A DNA stretch of 64,000 nucleotides from Scandinavium sp051650185 (GTDB taxonomy: Bacteria; Pseudomonadota; Gammaproteobacteria; Enterobacterales; Enterobacteriaceae). Positions 25,862 through 34,183 of this stretch are shown here, piece after piece. The number at the start of each line of letters is the position of its first letter. Positions within the stretch are counted from its first letter, which is position 1. Both the position numbers and the translations under genes were made by a program. The stretch is taken from assembly GCF_051650185.1 (NCBI RefSeq), contig NZ_JBOFIN010000131.1:25919-89918 (forward strand), read 5' to 3'. The notes beneath the pieces are model-generated. The model did no database searches. It had not been told where the DNA came from and saw only the letters and a list, made by a program, of their open reading frames with translations.

Positions 25862-26401
25862 ATGAGGCGCCCGGTGAATTTACTGAGCTGGCGGGAAGCG
25901 CGACGCCGTAGCTGCGTGCGGTTTTGGGCCATGATGTTTTCCGGTCTCTGGCTGGCGGCTATTCTCCAGATTGTGACGGGGCGGCTGGCGCACACCCAGT
26001 TCTTAGCCCGCCAGGAAGTGTATCGCGTAAATGAAAGCGCGTTATCAGCGCTATTGGCTAATAAGGAGAAAGCACTTCGCGAACAGCACCTGCGTTGGGC
26101 AGCGGCGCAGGCACATGAACTCAGGCGAAAACAGACAGCGAACTGGGAAGCCATGTTGCTAACGCTGGCCGAAAAGCTACCCGAACAGGCATGGCTGACC
26201 GCGCTTCAGTGGCAGGGTAATCAGTTTAGTTTGGCTGGCATGGCAATGCGCTTTCCCGCGCTTTCCTCCGTCGATCAGATGGTCAAAAGTTTGCCCGGCT
26301 TTGTTTCCGTCATGCCGGGGCCAACCCGACAGGATAAGCAGGGGCGATGGCAATTCAGTTACCAGCTGCGAGTGGGGGATACTGATGTTAGCGCTCGCTG
26401 A
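25862..26401 (+). CDS. hofN: HofN (PilN/ComB homologue)
   Basis: A 179-residue bitopic inner-membrane protein. A basic cytoplasmic stretch (LLSWREARRRSCVRFW) leads into one TM at about 22-40 (MMFSGLWLAAILQIVTG), then a periplasmic coiled-coil and ferredoxin-like region (EKLPEQAWLTALQWQGNQFSLAGMAMRF). Such PilN proteins pair with PilO to align the pilus or secretin machinery. It starts one base after the hofM stop and overlaps hofO by 17 bases. Confidence 0.88.
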   Translation: MRRPVNLLSWREARRRSCVRFWAMMFSGLWLAAILQIVTGRLAHTQFLARQEVYRVNESALSALLANKEKALREQHLRWAAAQAHELRRKQTANWEAMLLTLAEKLPEQAWLTALQWQGNQFSLAGMAMRFPALSSVDQMVKSLPGFVSVMPGPTRQDKQGRWQFSYQLRVGDTDVSAR

Positions 26402-26807
26402 TCGCTGGTGCGATTTACCAAAATCTGCGCGGCCTGGAAGCTGGGCAGTGATGCTTTTGCTGTCGGCCATTATCTGTGTGATTTGCTATCACTCCCCTGA
26501 GCGGCAGCCGTCGGGCCACAGCTTGCGGGCGCAATGGAGCAAAGTGATGCCATTACGGATAGAGCAAAATCAAATCCCTCTTTCGACAACGGTTCCGTTT
26601 TCCGCTCTGGCATTTCAGCGCAGCCTGGTGAGCTGGCAGCCAGCGGCTTCCGGGGGAGAGCTGGTGCTTGAAGGAGAGTGGCCGACGTTGATGGGGGCGT
26701 TTAGCCGACTTGCCGCAAGTGACCGAGCCATCAAAGCCTTCAGTCTGCAGCCTGATAAAGGAAGCTTAAGGATGACGCTGCAACTGGAGTCCTTGGGTAA
26801 TGAATAG
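26385..26807 (+). CDS. hofO: HofO (PilO/ComC homologue)
   Basis: About 140 residues, with one TM at roughly 20-37 (WAVMLLLSAIICVICYHS) and a periplasmic part of the PilO kind (GELVLEGEWPTLMGAFSRLA). The start at 26385 (MLALADRWCDLP) lies inside the end of hofN, as expected for a coupled pair. It overlaps hofP by 8 bases. The assignment rests on gene order and topology more than on strong motifs. Confidence 0.85.
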   Translation: MLALADRWCDLPKSARPGSWAVMLLLSAIICVICYHSPERQPSGHSLRAQWSKVMPLRIEQNQIPLSTTVPFSALAFQRSLVSWQPAASGGELVLEGEWPTLMGAFSRLAASDRAIKAFSLQPDKGSLRMTLQLESLGNE

Positions 26808-27198
26808 CTGGCGCGTACTATTTTTGGTGTTCATTCCAGGGTTATTAGGGATGCGCGACCCTTTCAAGGTTCCCGAGGACAACTGTTCTGCCTCTCAGCT
26901 GGCGATGTGGCATTACCGTGGCATGGCTGATTTTGGCGGGCAAGTGACCGGCATTGTGCAGGATGCCGAAGGGAAATGGCATCGCCTGCGACCAGGGCAA
27001 CAGCTGGAGAACCGCTGGACTGTCTCAGGCATCACCCCGGATCAGATTGATCTCACCCTTAATGCAGAGTGCGAACCCTCGCAGTGGCGCTGGGTTAAAG
27101 AAGGAACGAACCATGATTCGAAGGATACTGCTGGGGCTGCTGTTCCTGACGACAGTCGCCATAGCGAAAGAAAAAACCGTCACGCTGGCGGTCGATGA
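26800..27198 (+). CDS. hofP: HofP (PilP/ComD-like)
   Basis: A 132-residue exported protein with an N-terminal hydrophobic segment (WRVLFLVFIPGLLGM) and the short conserved stretch RDPFKVPEDNC, which recalls PilP proteins that bridge PilNO to the secretin. A C-terminal tail of low complexity overlaps the first 86 bases of hofQ in another frame, and E. coli HofP shows a similar hydrophilic tail. The function is inferred from operon position. Confidence 0.82.
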   Translation: MNSWRVLFLVFIPGLLGMRDPFKVPEDNCSASQLAMWHYRGMADFGGQVTGIVQDAEGKWHRLRPGQQLENRWTVSGITPDQIDLTLNAECEPSQWRWVKEGTNHDSKDTAGAAVPDDSRHSERKNRHAGGR

Positions 27199-28348
27199 GG
27201 TGCCCGTTGTGCAGTTGCTGCAGAGTTTAGCCGGGCTGGGCGAGCGTAACATTGTGATAGCGCCAGACGTAAAGGGGCAAATTTCTCTGCAGTTGAAGAA
27301 CGTGCCGTGGAAACAGGCCTTGCAGACGGTGCTCAACAGCGCGGGCCTGGTGCTTGAAACCCGCAACAACATCTTATTTGTTCATACTCGAGGCTGGCTT
27401 GTTGAGAAACAGGCTCAAAACGAAGCCGAGCGCCAGAAGCAGCAACTTGCCTTGCCGCTGAAAGGCCAAAGCGTTGCGGTGCATTATGCGGATGCTACCG
27501 AACTCGCAAAAGCCGGGGAGAAGCTGCTGAGCAGCAGGGGAACGCTAACAGTAGATAAAAGAACGAACCGCTTGCTTATCAAAGACGACGAGGCGCATCT
27601 GACAGACCTGCTAGCCTGGGCCGCAGAGATGGATGAGCCCGTCGGCCAGGTGGAGCTCACGGCGCATATCGTCACCATGACCGAAAAAAGCCTGCGTGAG
27701 CTTGGCGTGAAGTGGAGCCTGGCGGATGCCGAAGGCAGGGCTGGAGCAGGGAAAGCGACGACGCTGACAGCCGATCTTTCTGTCGGCGTTGCGACAACGC
27801 ATGCCGGGTTTAATATTGGCAAAATCAGCGGGCGTCTGCTGGAGCTTGAACTCTCTGCGCTGGAGCAAAAGCAGCAAGTGGAGATCATCGCCAGCCCTCA
27901 TCTATTAGCTTCACATCTGCAACCGGCGAGCATCAAACAGGGCAGCGAAATTCCGTATCAGGTGTCCAGTGGCGACAGCGGTGCGACATCGGTTGAATTT
28001 AAAGAGGCAGTACTGGGGATGGAAGTGACGCCTACGGTATTACAGAAGAACCGGGTGCGTCTAAAACTGAAGATAACGGAGGACATGCCGGGTCAGGTGC
28101 TTCAGCAGGCCGACGGTGAAGTCCTGGCTATTGATAAGCAGGAAATTGAAACTCAGGTGGAAGTGAAAAGCGGTGAGACGCTGGCGTTAGGCGGCATTTT
28201 CTCGCGCAAGAGCAAGTCGGCACAAGACAGTGTGCCGCTGCTGGGGGATATTCCGTGGCTGGGACAATTGTTCCGCCATGATGGCAAAGATAGCGAGCGA
28301 CGCGAGCTGGTCGTCTTCATTACGCCGCGTATTATTTCTGTGCAATAA
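27113..28348 (+). CDS. hofQ: Outer-membrane secretin HofQ (PilQ/ComE homologue)
   Basis: A 411-residue secretin with a signal peptide (MIRRILLGLLFLTTVAIA), an STN-like N0 domain (VTLAVDEVPVVQLLQSLA), an N1/KH domain, and the secretin core containing VEIIASPHLLASHLQPASIKQGSEIPYQ and the closing TLALGGIFSRKSKSAQDSVP with LGDIPWLGQLFR. It would form the outer-membrane pore for DNA uptake or pilus passage. The start at 27113 gives the signal peptide. It is the last gene of hofMNOPQ, upstream of the aroK leader. Confidence 0.94.
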   Translation: MIRRILLGLLFLTTVAIAKEKTVTLAVDEVPVVQLLQSLAGLGERNIVIAPDVKGQISLQLKNVPWKQALQTVLNSAGLVLETRNNILFVHTRGWLVEKQAQNEAERQKQQLALPLKGQSVAVHYADATELAKAGEKLLSSRGTLTVDKRTNRLLIKDDEAHLTDLLAWAAEMDEPVGQVELTAHIVTMTEKSLRELGVKWSLADAEGRAGAGKATTLTADLSVGVATTHAGFNIGKISGRLLELELSALEQKQQVEIIASPHLLASHLQPASIKQGSEIPYQVSSGDSGATSVEFKEAVLGMEVTPTVLQKNRVRLKLKITEDMPGQVLQQADGEVLAIDKQEIETQVEVKSGETLALGGIFSRKSKSAQDSVPLLGDIPWLGQLFRHDGKDSERRELVVFITPRIISVQ

Positions 28349-28530
28349 ACGTTTTCAGGCAACGCTTTTTCTTACTGAACACGTTTCAGGTGTTTGACGT
28401 GGGACCGGATTTAGCATACAAGGAGTACCGATTTGAGAGTCGGCGCCCTGCAAAATCCGGTAATGATTAGAGTTGCCAAACCTGCCGGAGTATTGAGATA
28501 ATTTTCGGTCTGACTCTCGCACTATCGCAT

Positions 28531-28599
28531 ATGAGGTTTCAGTTCATGTCCAGCGTCGTCAAAGGTGTTCACGGCGCGGGTTTATTATTAACGAAATAG
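28531..28599 (+). CDS. Possible short leader ORF upstream of aroK
   Basis: An open frame of 22 codons (MRFQFMSSVVKGVHGAGLLL and two more) ends 19 bases before the aroK ATG. It has no clear ribosome binding site and no recognised family. It could be a leader peptide or chance, and I list it as a weak candidate only. Confidence 0.2.
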   Translation: MRFQFMSSVVKGVHGAGLLLTK

Positions 28600-28618
28600 T
28601 CTTAGTAGTACCGAAAAA

Positions 28619-29140
28619 ATGGCAGAGAAACGCAATATCTTTCTGGTTGGGCCTATGGGTGCCGGCAAAAGCACTATTGGGCGCCAGTTAGCTCAACAGC
28701 TCAACATGGAATTCTACGATTCTGATCAAGAGATTGAGAAACGCACAGGCGCTGACGTGGGCTGGGTCTTCGATGTTGAAGGCGAAGACGGTTTCCGTGA
28801 TCGTGAAGAAAAAATCATCAACGAGTTGACGGAAAAACAGGGTATTGTGCTGGCTACTGGCGGCGGCTCTGTGAAATCCCGTGAAACTCGCAATCGCCTC
28901 TCCGCCCGTGGCGTCGTTGTGTATCTTGAAACAACGATCGAAAAACAGCTGGCACGCACTCAGCGCGATAAAAAGCGCCCGTTGCTGCAGGTTGAAACGC
29001 CTCCGCGTGAAGTTCTGGAAGCCCTGGCGGGCGAGCGCAATCCTCTGTATGAAGAGATTGCTGATGTCACCATTCGCACTGACGATCAGAGCGCGAAAGT
29101 GGTGGCGAACCAAATTATTCATATGCTGGAAAGTAACTGA
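28619..29140 (+). CDS. aroK: Shikimate kinase I
   Basis: A 173-residue P-loop kinase that phosphorylates shikimate at O3. It has Walker A GPMGAGKSTIGRQLA at residues 11-25, the shikimate-binding DSDQEIEKRTG, the GGGS glycine loop at about 80-83 and the lid arginines in TQRDKKRPLL. It is the first main gene of the aroK-aroB-damX-dam-rpe-gph-trpS superoperon. The start is preceded by a weak site (no strong AGGAGG), as in E. coli. Sequence and length are normal. Confidence 0.97.
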   Translation: MAEKRNIFLVGPMGAGKSTIGRQLAQQLNMEFYDSDQEIEKRTGADVGWVFDVEGEDGFRDREEKIINELTEKQGIVLATGGGSVKSRETRNRLSARGVVVYLETTIEKQLARTQRDKKRPLLQVETPPREVLEALAGERNPLYEEIADVTIRTDDQSAKVVANQIIHMLESN

Positions 29141-29311
29141 TTCTGGTTAGCGCTATACGGCATCGTTCAAGCTGCATCATGGCGGCAACGGCGTGAACTC
29201 TTGCTGGCATAGGCCAGCAACCGGGGCGCAAAAAGCCAGTGATAAAAAGCAGCCTGAAGGATAGCGTGTAGCTCGCCAGTGAATTCAAGTAACCAAGGTG
29301 GACGTCGCGTT

Positions 29312-30400
29312 ATGGAGAGGCTCACTGTAACTCTCGGGGAACGTAGTTACCCGATTACCATCGCGGCTGGTTTGTTTAACGATCCAGCTTCCTTTCTGCC
29401 ACTGAAATCCGGCGACCAGGCTATGCTGGTCACCAATGAAACACTGGCGCCTGTCTATCTGGACAAGGTGCGATCGGTGCTTGAGCAGGCTGGCGTGAAA
29501 GTCGACAGCGTCATCATTCCGGACGGCGAGCAGTACAAAACGCTGGCGGTGATGGACACCGTTTTCACTGCATTGCTTCAGAAACCGCACGGTCGCGATA
29601 CTACGCTTATCGCGCTGGGTGGTGGGGTAGTGGGCGATCTGACAGGATTTGCTGCTGCCAGTTATCAGCGCGGCGTGCGCTTTATCCAGGTGCCGACCAC
29701 GCTCCTCTCTCAGGTTGATTCCTCCGTTGGAGGCAAAACAGCCGTTAACCATCCTCTCGGTAAGAACATGATTGGCGCCTTCTGGCAGCCAGTGAATGTT
29801 GTTGTCGATCTCGATTGCCTGAAAACCCTGCCTGCACGCGAGCTCTCCTCGGGCCTGGCTGAGGTCATCAAGTACGGCATCATTCTGGATGCAGACTTCT
29901 TCTCCTGGCTTGAAAACAATATCGATGCTTTGCTGGCGCTGGATGAAAAAGCGATGGCTTACTGTATTCGTCGCTGTTGTGAGCTGAAAGCCGAAGTTGT
30001 TGCGGCAGACGAGCGAGAAACAGGCTTACGTGCTTTACTGAATCTGGGGCACACCTTTGGTCATGCTATCGAAGCCGAAATGGGCTACGGTAACTGGCTG
30101 CACGGGGAAGCTGTTGCGGCCGGTATGGTCATGGCGGCGCATGCTTCTGAACGTCTCGGTCAGTTTGCAGCACAGGATACTCAGCGTATTATTGCTTTGC
30201 TTAAGCGCGCAAACCTCCCGGTTTCCGGGCCGCAAGAGATGTCAGCCGAAGCTTACCTGCCGCACATGATGCGGGATAAAAAGGTGCTTGCAGGCGAAAT
30301 GCGTCTGGTGTTGCCGCTGGCAATTGGCAAAAGTGAAGTGCGTGGTGGTGTGGCGCACGATGTGGTTCTTGGCGCTATTGCTGATACTCAGCAGGCGTAA
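29312..30400 (+). CDS. aroB: 3-dehydroquinate synthase
   Basis: A 362-residue NAD- and metal-dependent enzyme turning DAHP into 3-dehydroquinate, the second step of the shikimate route. It shows the NAD-binding GGGVVGDLTGFAAASY, the substrate region QVPTTLLSQVDSSVGGKTAVNH and metal ligands in GLAEVIKYG and LNLGHTFGHAIE. I chose the ATG at 29312 (MERLTVTLGERSYPI), which agrees with the E. coli protein; an in-frame upstream codon would add eleven poorly conserved residues. It follows aroK by 171 bases. Confidence 0.97.
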   Translation: MERLTVTLGERSYPITIAAGLFNDPASFLPLKSGDQAMLVTNETLAPVYLDKVRSVLEQAGVKVDSVIIPDGEQYKTLAVMDTVFTALLQKPHGRDTTLIALGGGVVGDLTGFAAASYQRGVRFIQVPTTLLSQVDSSVGGKTAVNHPLGKNMIGAFWQPVNVVVDLDCLKTLPARELSSGLAEVIKYGIILDADFFSWLENNIDALLALDEKAMAYCIRRCCELKAEVVAADERETGLRALLNLGHTFGHAIEAEMGYGNWLHGEAVAAGMVMAAHASERLGQFAAQDTQRIIALLKRANLPVSGPQEMSAEAYLPHMMRDKKVLAGEMRLVLPLAIGKSEVRGGVAHDVVLGAIADTQQA

Positions 30401-30489
30401 CTAATAAGAAAGGTCATGCCGCTGTTGCGGCGTTATAACTTCAGGTGATGTGCAGTGTCGTTGGCATAAGCCTTTTAGTGGGGTGTTAA

Positions 30490-31788
30490 ATGGATGAATT
30501 CAAACCAGAAGACGAGCTGAAACCCGATCCCAGCGATCGTCGTGCTGGTCGTTCCCGTCAGTCTTCCGATCGTGAAAACGATCCGCAGATCAACTTCGAT
30601 GATGTTGATGTAGACTCCGACGAGCGCCGCCCGGCTCGCGCACGTAAAGTGCGTGATGAGCGCGAAGAGGAAGAAGAGTATTACGAATCTGATGACGACG
30701 GCGAGGAAGAAGCCCCCGTTGAGCGTCGTCCACGCAAACGCAAAAAAATGCCTGCCCGCAAACCGGCTTCTCGCCAGTACATCATGATGGGTCTGGGGAT
30801 TGTCGTCCTGCTGGTTCTGATTATTGGTATCGGCTCTGCACTGAAAGCGCCGTCCACTTCTGGCGAGCAAGCAGCGACTTCCGGTGAGAAGAGCGTCGAT
30901 TTGTCCGGAAGTAATGGATCGCCTGCCGATCAGGCAAACGGTGCACAGCCTGCGCCAGGCGCGACGCCAGCGGGACAAGCCGCAGGAAATCCACAGCAGG
31001 ATGTCTCTCTGCCGCCCATTTCCTCTACCCCCACTCAGGGTCAGAATACCGTTGCGCCTGATGGTCAGCAGCGTGTTGAAGTTCAGGGCGACCTGAACAA
31101 TGCACTGAACCAGCAGCAAGGCCAGATTGACAGCGCGGTGGCGAACTCCACTCTGCCGACCGAACCTGCCACTGTTGCACCTGTTCGCGGCGGCAGCGCT
31201 CCGCGTCAGGCGACCACCAGTACTGCAGAAACGGCTCCAGCGGCAACTTCACGCCCTGAACGTAAGCACACGGTGATTGAGCCGAAGCCGCAGACTAAGC
31301 CTCAGGCCACAGTCAAAGCCGAGCCAAAACCTGTTACTCAGCCGAAGCGTACAGAAACCACGACGGCAGCCACCAGCACGCCTGTAAAACCGGCTGCACC
31401 AGTTGAAGCGGCAAAACCAGCCGCCACCGCAGCAGCGAAACCTGCGGCGACAACGGCTCCGGCAGCCACGGCTTCTGCGGCCACTGGCGGCAAAGAAACG
31501 GGTGATGTAGGTTCCCTGAAATCTGCACCAGGTAGCCATTACACCCTGCAGCTCAGCAGTTCGTCGAACTACGACAACCTGAACAACTGGGCGAAGAAAG
31601 AGAATATTCAAAAATATGTGGTCTATCAGACCACCCGCAATGGTCAGCCCTGGTATGTGCTGGTGAGCGGCGTTTATGCTTCGAAAGACGAAGCGAAACG
31701 CGCAGTGACCGCGCTGCCAGCGGATGTCCAGGCGAAAAACCCATGGGCAAAACCGTTGCATCAGGTTCAGTCTGATCTGAAGCAGTAG
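30490..31788 (+). CDS. damX: Cell division protein DamX (SPOR domain)
   Basis: A 432-residue bitopic inner-membrane protein. The acidic and basic cytoplasmic part (1-95) precedes one TM near 99-119 (IMMGLGIVVLLVLIIGIGS), then a long Pro/Ala/Thr-rich periplasmic linker and a C-terminal SPOR domain (about 345-432, SHYTLQLSSSSNYDNL ... WYVLVSGVYASKDEAKRAV). The SPOR domain binds denuded septal peptidoglycan and recruits the protein to the divisome. Located between aroB and dam. A terminator-like stem lies just after its stop. Confidence 0.96.
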   Translation: MDEFKPEDELKPDPSDRRAGRSRQSSDRENDPQINFDDVDVDSDERRPARARKVRDEREEEEEYYESDDDGEEEAPVERRPRKRKKMPARKPASRQYIMMGLGIVVLLVLIIGIGSALKAPSTSGEQAATSGEKSVDLSGSNGSPADQANGAQPAPGATPAGQAAGNPQQDVSLPPISSTPTQGQNTVAPDGQQRVEVQGDLNNALNQQQGQIDSAVANSTLPTEPATVAPVRGGSAPRQATTSTAETAPAATSRPERKHTVIEPKPQTKPQATVKAEPKPVTQPKRTETTTAATSTPVKPAAPVEAAKPAATAAAKPAATTAPAATASAATGGKETGDVGSLKSAPGSHYTLQLSSSSNYDNLNNWAKKENIQKYVVYQTTRNGQPWYVLVSGVYASKDEAKRAVTALPADVQAKNPWAKPLHQVQSDLKQ

Positions 31789-31797
31789 TCGTCCATG

Positions 31798-31846
31798 ACA
31801 CAGCGCCTTCAGTCTGCATTCGCGGGCTGAAGGCGACTGTGTTTTT
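31798..31846 (+). terminator. Terminator-like stem between damX and dam
   Basis: A long interrupted stem pairs ACACAG and GCCTTCAG with CTGAAGGC and CTGTGT, and is followed by TTTTT. It looks like an intrinsic terminator inside the superoperon, upstream of dam. Confidence 0.65.
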
Positions 31847-31909
31847 AAGCGCAGGATGCTGTAGGAGCCTTTTCTCCTCAGCCGGGGAAAGTGTAAGCAG
31901 TCAGACAGC

Positions 31910-32731
31910 ATGAAAAAAAATCGCGCTTTTTTGAAATGGGCAGGGGGAAAATACCCGCTGCTCAACGATATTGAAAAACATTTGCCGAAGGGCGAGTGTC
32001 TTATCGAGCCCTTTGTCGGGGCCGGTTCTGTGTTCCTCAATACCAGCTATTCCCGCTACATTCTGGCGGACATCAACAGCGACCTGATTGATCTCTACAA
32101 CATCGTTAAAACCCGCACCGACGAATACATTCGCGAAGCGCGCCTGATGTTCACCCCCGCTCATAATCAGTCTGAAATCTATTATCAACTGCGGGATGAG
32201 TTTAATCAGTGCAAGGAGCCGCTGCGTCGTGCGGTGCTCTTTTTGTATCTGAATCGTCATGGCTATAACGGCCTGTGTCGCTATAACCTGAAAGGCGAGT
32301 TCAACGTGCCGTTTGGGCGTTACAAAAAGCCTTACTTCCCGGAAGCGGAACTGAACCATTTTGCGCTGAAGGCGCAGCACGCCGAGTTTTATTGCCTGTC
32401 TTACGAAGCGTGCATGGCCATGGCGAATAAAGAGTCGGTGGTTTACTGCGATCCGCCTTATGCACCGCTCTCAGCGACCGCCAATTTTACTGCCTACCAC
32501 ACCAACAGCTTCACGCCAGACCAGCAAAAGCACCTGGCAGAAATGGCAGAAAAGCTGGTCAGTAAGCAAATACCGGTGTTAATTTCGAACCATGACACGC
32601 CCGCCACTCGCGAGTGGTACAAAGCGGCGAAGCAATACCAGGTCAAAGTGCGCCGCAGCATCAGCAGCAATGGCGGCACGCGAAAGAAGGTGGATGAACT
32701 GCTGGCGCTCTATCGCCCGGTTGCCCCATAA
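31910..32731 (+). CDS. dam: DNA adenine methyltransferase Dam
   Basis: A 273-residue N6-adenine methyltransferase acting on GATC, needed for mismatch-repair strand choice, replication timing and gene control. It has the SAM-binding start FLKWAGGKYPLL and motif I EPFVGAGSVF, catalytic motif DPPYAPL near residue 181 and a target-recognition region between (LNRHGYNGLCRYNLKGEFNVPFG). It is slightly shorter than E. coli Dam (278), by a different C-terminus. It begins 121 bases after damX, past a terminator-like stem, and rpe follows after 20 bases. Confidence 0.97.
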   Translation: MKKNRAFLKWAGGKYPLLNDIEKHLPKGECLIEPFVGAGSVFLNTSYSRYILADINSDLIDLYNIVKTRTDEYIREARLMFTPAHNQSEIYYQLRDEFNQCKEPLRRAVLFLYLNRHGYNGLCRYNLKGEFNVPFGRYKKPYFPEAELNHFALKAQHAEFYCLSYEACMAMANKESVVYCDPPYAPLSATANFTAYHTNSFTPDQQKHLAEMAEKLVSKQIPVLISNHDTPATREWYKAAKQYQVKVRRSISSNGGTRKKVDELLALYRPVAP

Positions 32732-32751
32732 ACGTTTTCAAGGAGATGCGG

Positions 32752-33429
32752 ATGAAACAGTATTTGATTGCCCCGTCGATTCTGTCGGCCGATTTTGCCC
32801 GTCTGGGTGAAGATACCGCGAAAGCCCTGGCGGCTGGCGGTGACGTCGTCCATTTCGACGTAATGGATAACCATTATGTGCCGAACCTGACGATGGGCCC
32901 GATGGTGCTCAAATCCCTGCGTAATTACGGCATCACCGCTCCGATTGATGTGCATCTGATGGTCAAACCGGTCGATCGCATTATCCCGGATTTTGCCGCA
33001 GCAGGCGCCAGCATTATCACTTTCCATCCTGAAGCGTCCGAACACGTTGATCGCTCGTTACAGCTGATTAAAGAACACGGCTGCAAAGCCGGTCTGGTGC
33101 TCAATCCAGCGACCTCGCTGAGCTTCCTGGATCACGTGATGGATAAACTCGACGTGATTTTGCTGATGTCCGTTAACCCGGGTTTTGGCGGTCAGTCCTT
33201 TATTCCTCACACGCTTAATAAGCTGCGCGAAGTGCGTCGGCGGATTGATGCGTCAGGGCGCGACATCCGTCTGGAAGTGGACGGTGGCGTGAAGGCCGCG
33301 AATATCCGCGAGATTGCGGCCGCCGGTGCCGATATGTTTGTGGCTGGCTCGGCCATTTTTGACCAGCCGGATTACAAGAAAGTGATTGATGACATGCGCA
33401 GTGAACTGGCAAAGGTAAGTCATGAGTAA
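32752..33429 (+). CDS. rpe: Ribulose-phosphate 3-epimerase
   Basis: A 225-residue TIM-barrel enzyme interconverting ribulose-5-phosphate and xylulose-5-phosphate in the pentose phosphate path. It shows APSILSADFARLG, metal-site HFDVMDNHYVPN, VHLMV, MSVNPGFGGQSF and EVDGGV, and the phosphate-binding AGSAIF. The start at 32752 follows AAGGAGATG; an ATG two codons upstream overlaps that site. The end overlaps gph by 8 bases. Confidence 0.97.
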   Translation: MKQYLIAPSILSADFARLGEDTAKALAAGGDVVHFDVMDNHYVPNLTMGPMVLKSLRNYGITAPIDVHLMVKPVDRIIPDFAAAGASIITFHPEASEHVDRSLQLIKEHGCKAGLVLNPATSLSFLDHVMDKLDVILLMSVNPGFGGQSFIPHTLNKLREVRRRIDASGRDIRLEVDGGVKAANIREIAAAGADMFVAGSAIFDQPDYKKVIDDMRSELAKVSHE

Positions 33430-34183
33430 ATTCGATTCTATCCGCGGCGTGGCCTTCGATCTCGACGGCACGCTGGTCGACAGCGCTCCGGGCTTAACGG
33501 CCGCGGTGGACAGCGCGCTCTATGCGCTGGAGTTACCGACGGCAGGCGAAGAGCGCGTCGTTACCTGGATTGGCAACGGGGCCGACGTTCTGATGGAACG
33601 AGCGCTGACGTGGGCGCGTCAGGAGCGGGCTTCGCTGCGTGCGCAGCAGGGCAAACCGTCCGTCGATCATGACGATATCCCGCAGGAAGAGCAGCAACGC
33701 GTACTGCGTAAGCTGTTTGACCGTTACTACGCAGAATTTGCCGAAGAGGGCAGCTATCTGTTCCCGGCAGTGGCCGAAACGTTAAGCGCGCTGCATGCCA
33801 AAGGCTTGCCCCTGGCGCTGGTCACCAACAAGCCATCCCCGTTTGTTGCGCCTATTCTGGAAGCGCTGGATATCGCGAAATACTTCTCCGTGGTTGTCGG
33901 TGGCGATGACGTGCAGAACAAAAAGCCGCATCCGGAGCCGCTCCTGCTGGTAGCAGGAAAATTATCCCTAACGCCCGCAGAGCTGCTGTTTGTTGGCGAC
34001 TCACGCAATGATATTCTTGCCGCCCAGGCCGCTGGCTGCTGCTCGGTGGGTCTGACCTATGGCTATAACTATGGCGAAGCGATTGCCGACAGCAATCCCG
34101 ACGTCGTCTATGACCGTTTTAACGATTTGTTGCCCGCGCTCGGGCTCCCGCACAGTGAAATTCAGGAAGTGAAAAATGACTAA
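33422..34183 (+). CDS. gph: Phosphoglycolate phosphatase
   Basis: A 253-residue HAD hydrolase that removes phosphoglycolate formed in repair of 3'-phosphoglycolate DNA ends. Motif I is FDLDGTLVDSAPG, a helical cap follows, motif II is LVTNKP, motif III the Lys in NKKPHPEP and motif IV FVGDSRNDILAAQAAG. It overlaps rpe and trpS by 8 bases each, which indicates coupled translation. Confidence 0.97.
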   Translation: MSKFDSIRGVAFDLDGTLVDSAPGLTAAVDSALYALELPTAGEERVVTWIGNGADVLMERALTWARQERASLRAQQGKPSVDHDDIPQEEQQRVLRKLFDRYYAEFAEEGSYLFPAVAETLSALHAKGLPLALVTNKPSPFVAPILEALDIAKYFSVVVGGDDVQNKKPHPEPLLLVAGKLSLTPAELLFVGDSRNDILAAQAAGCCSVGLTYGYNYGEAIADSNPDVVYDRFNDLLPALGLPHSEIQEVKND

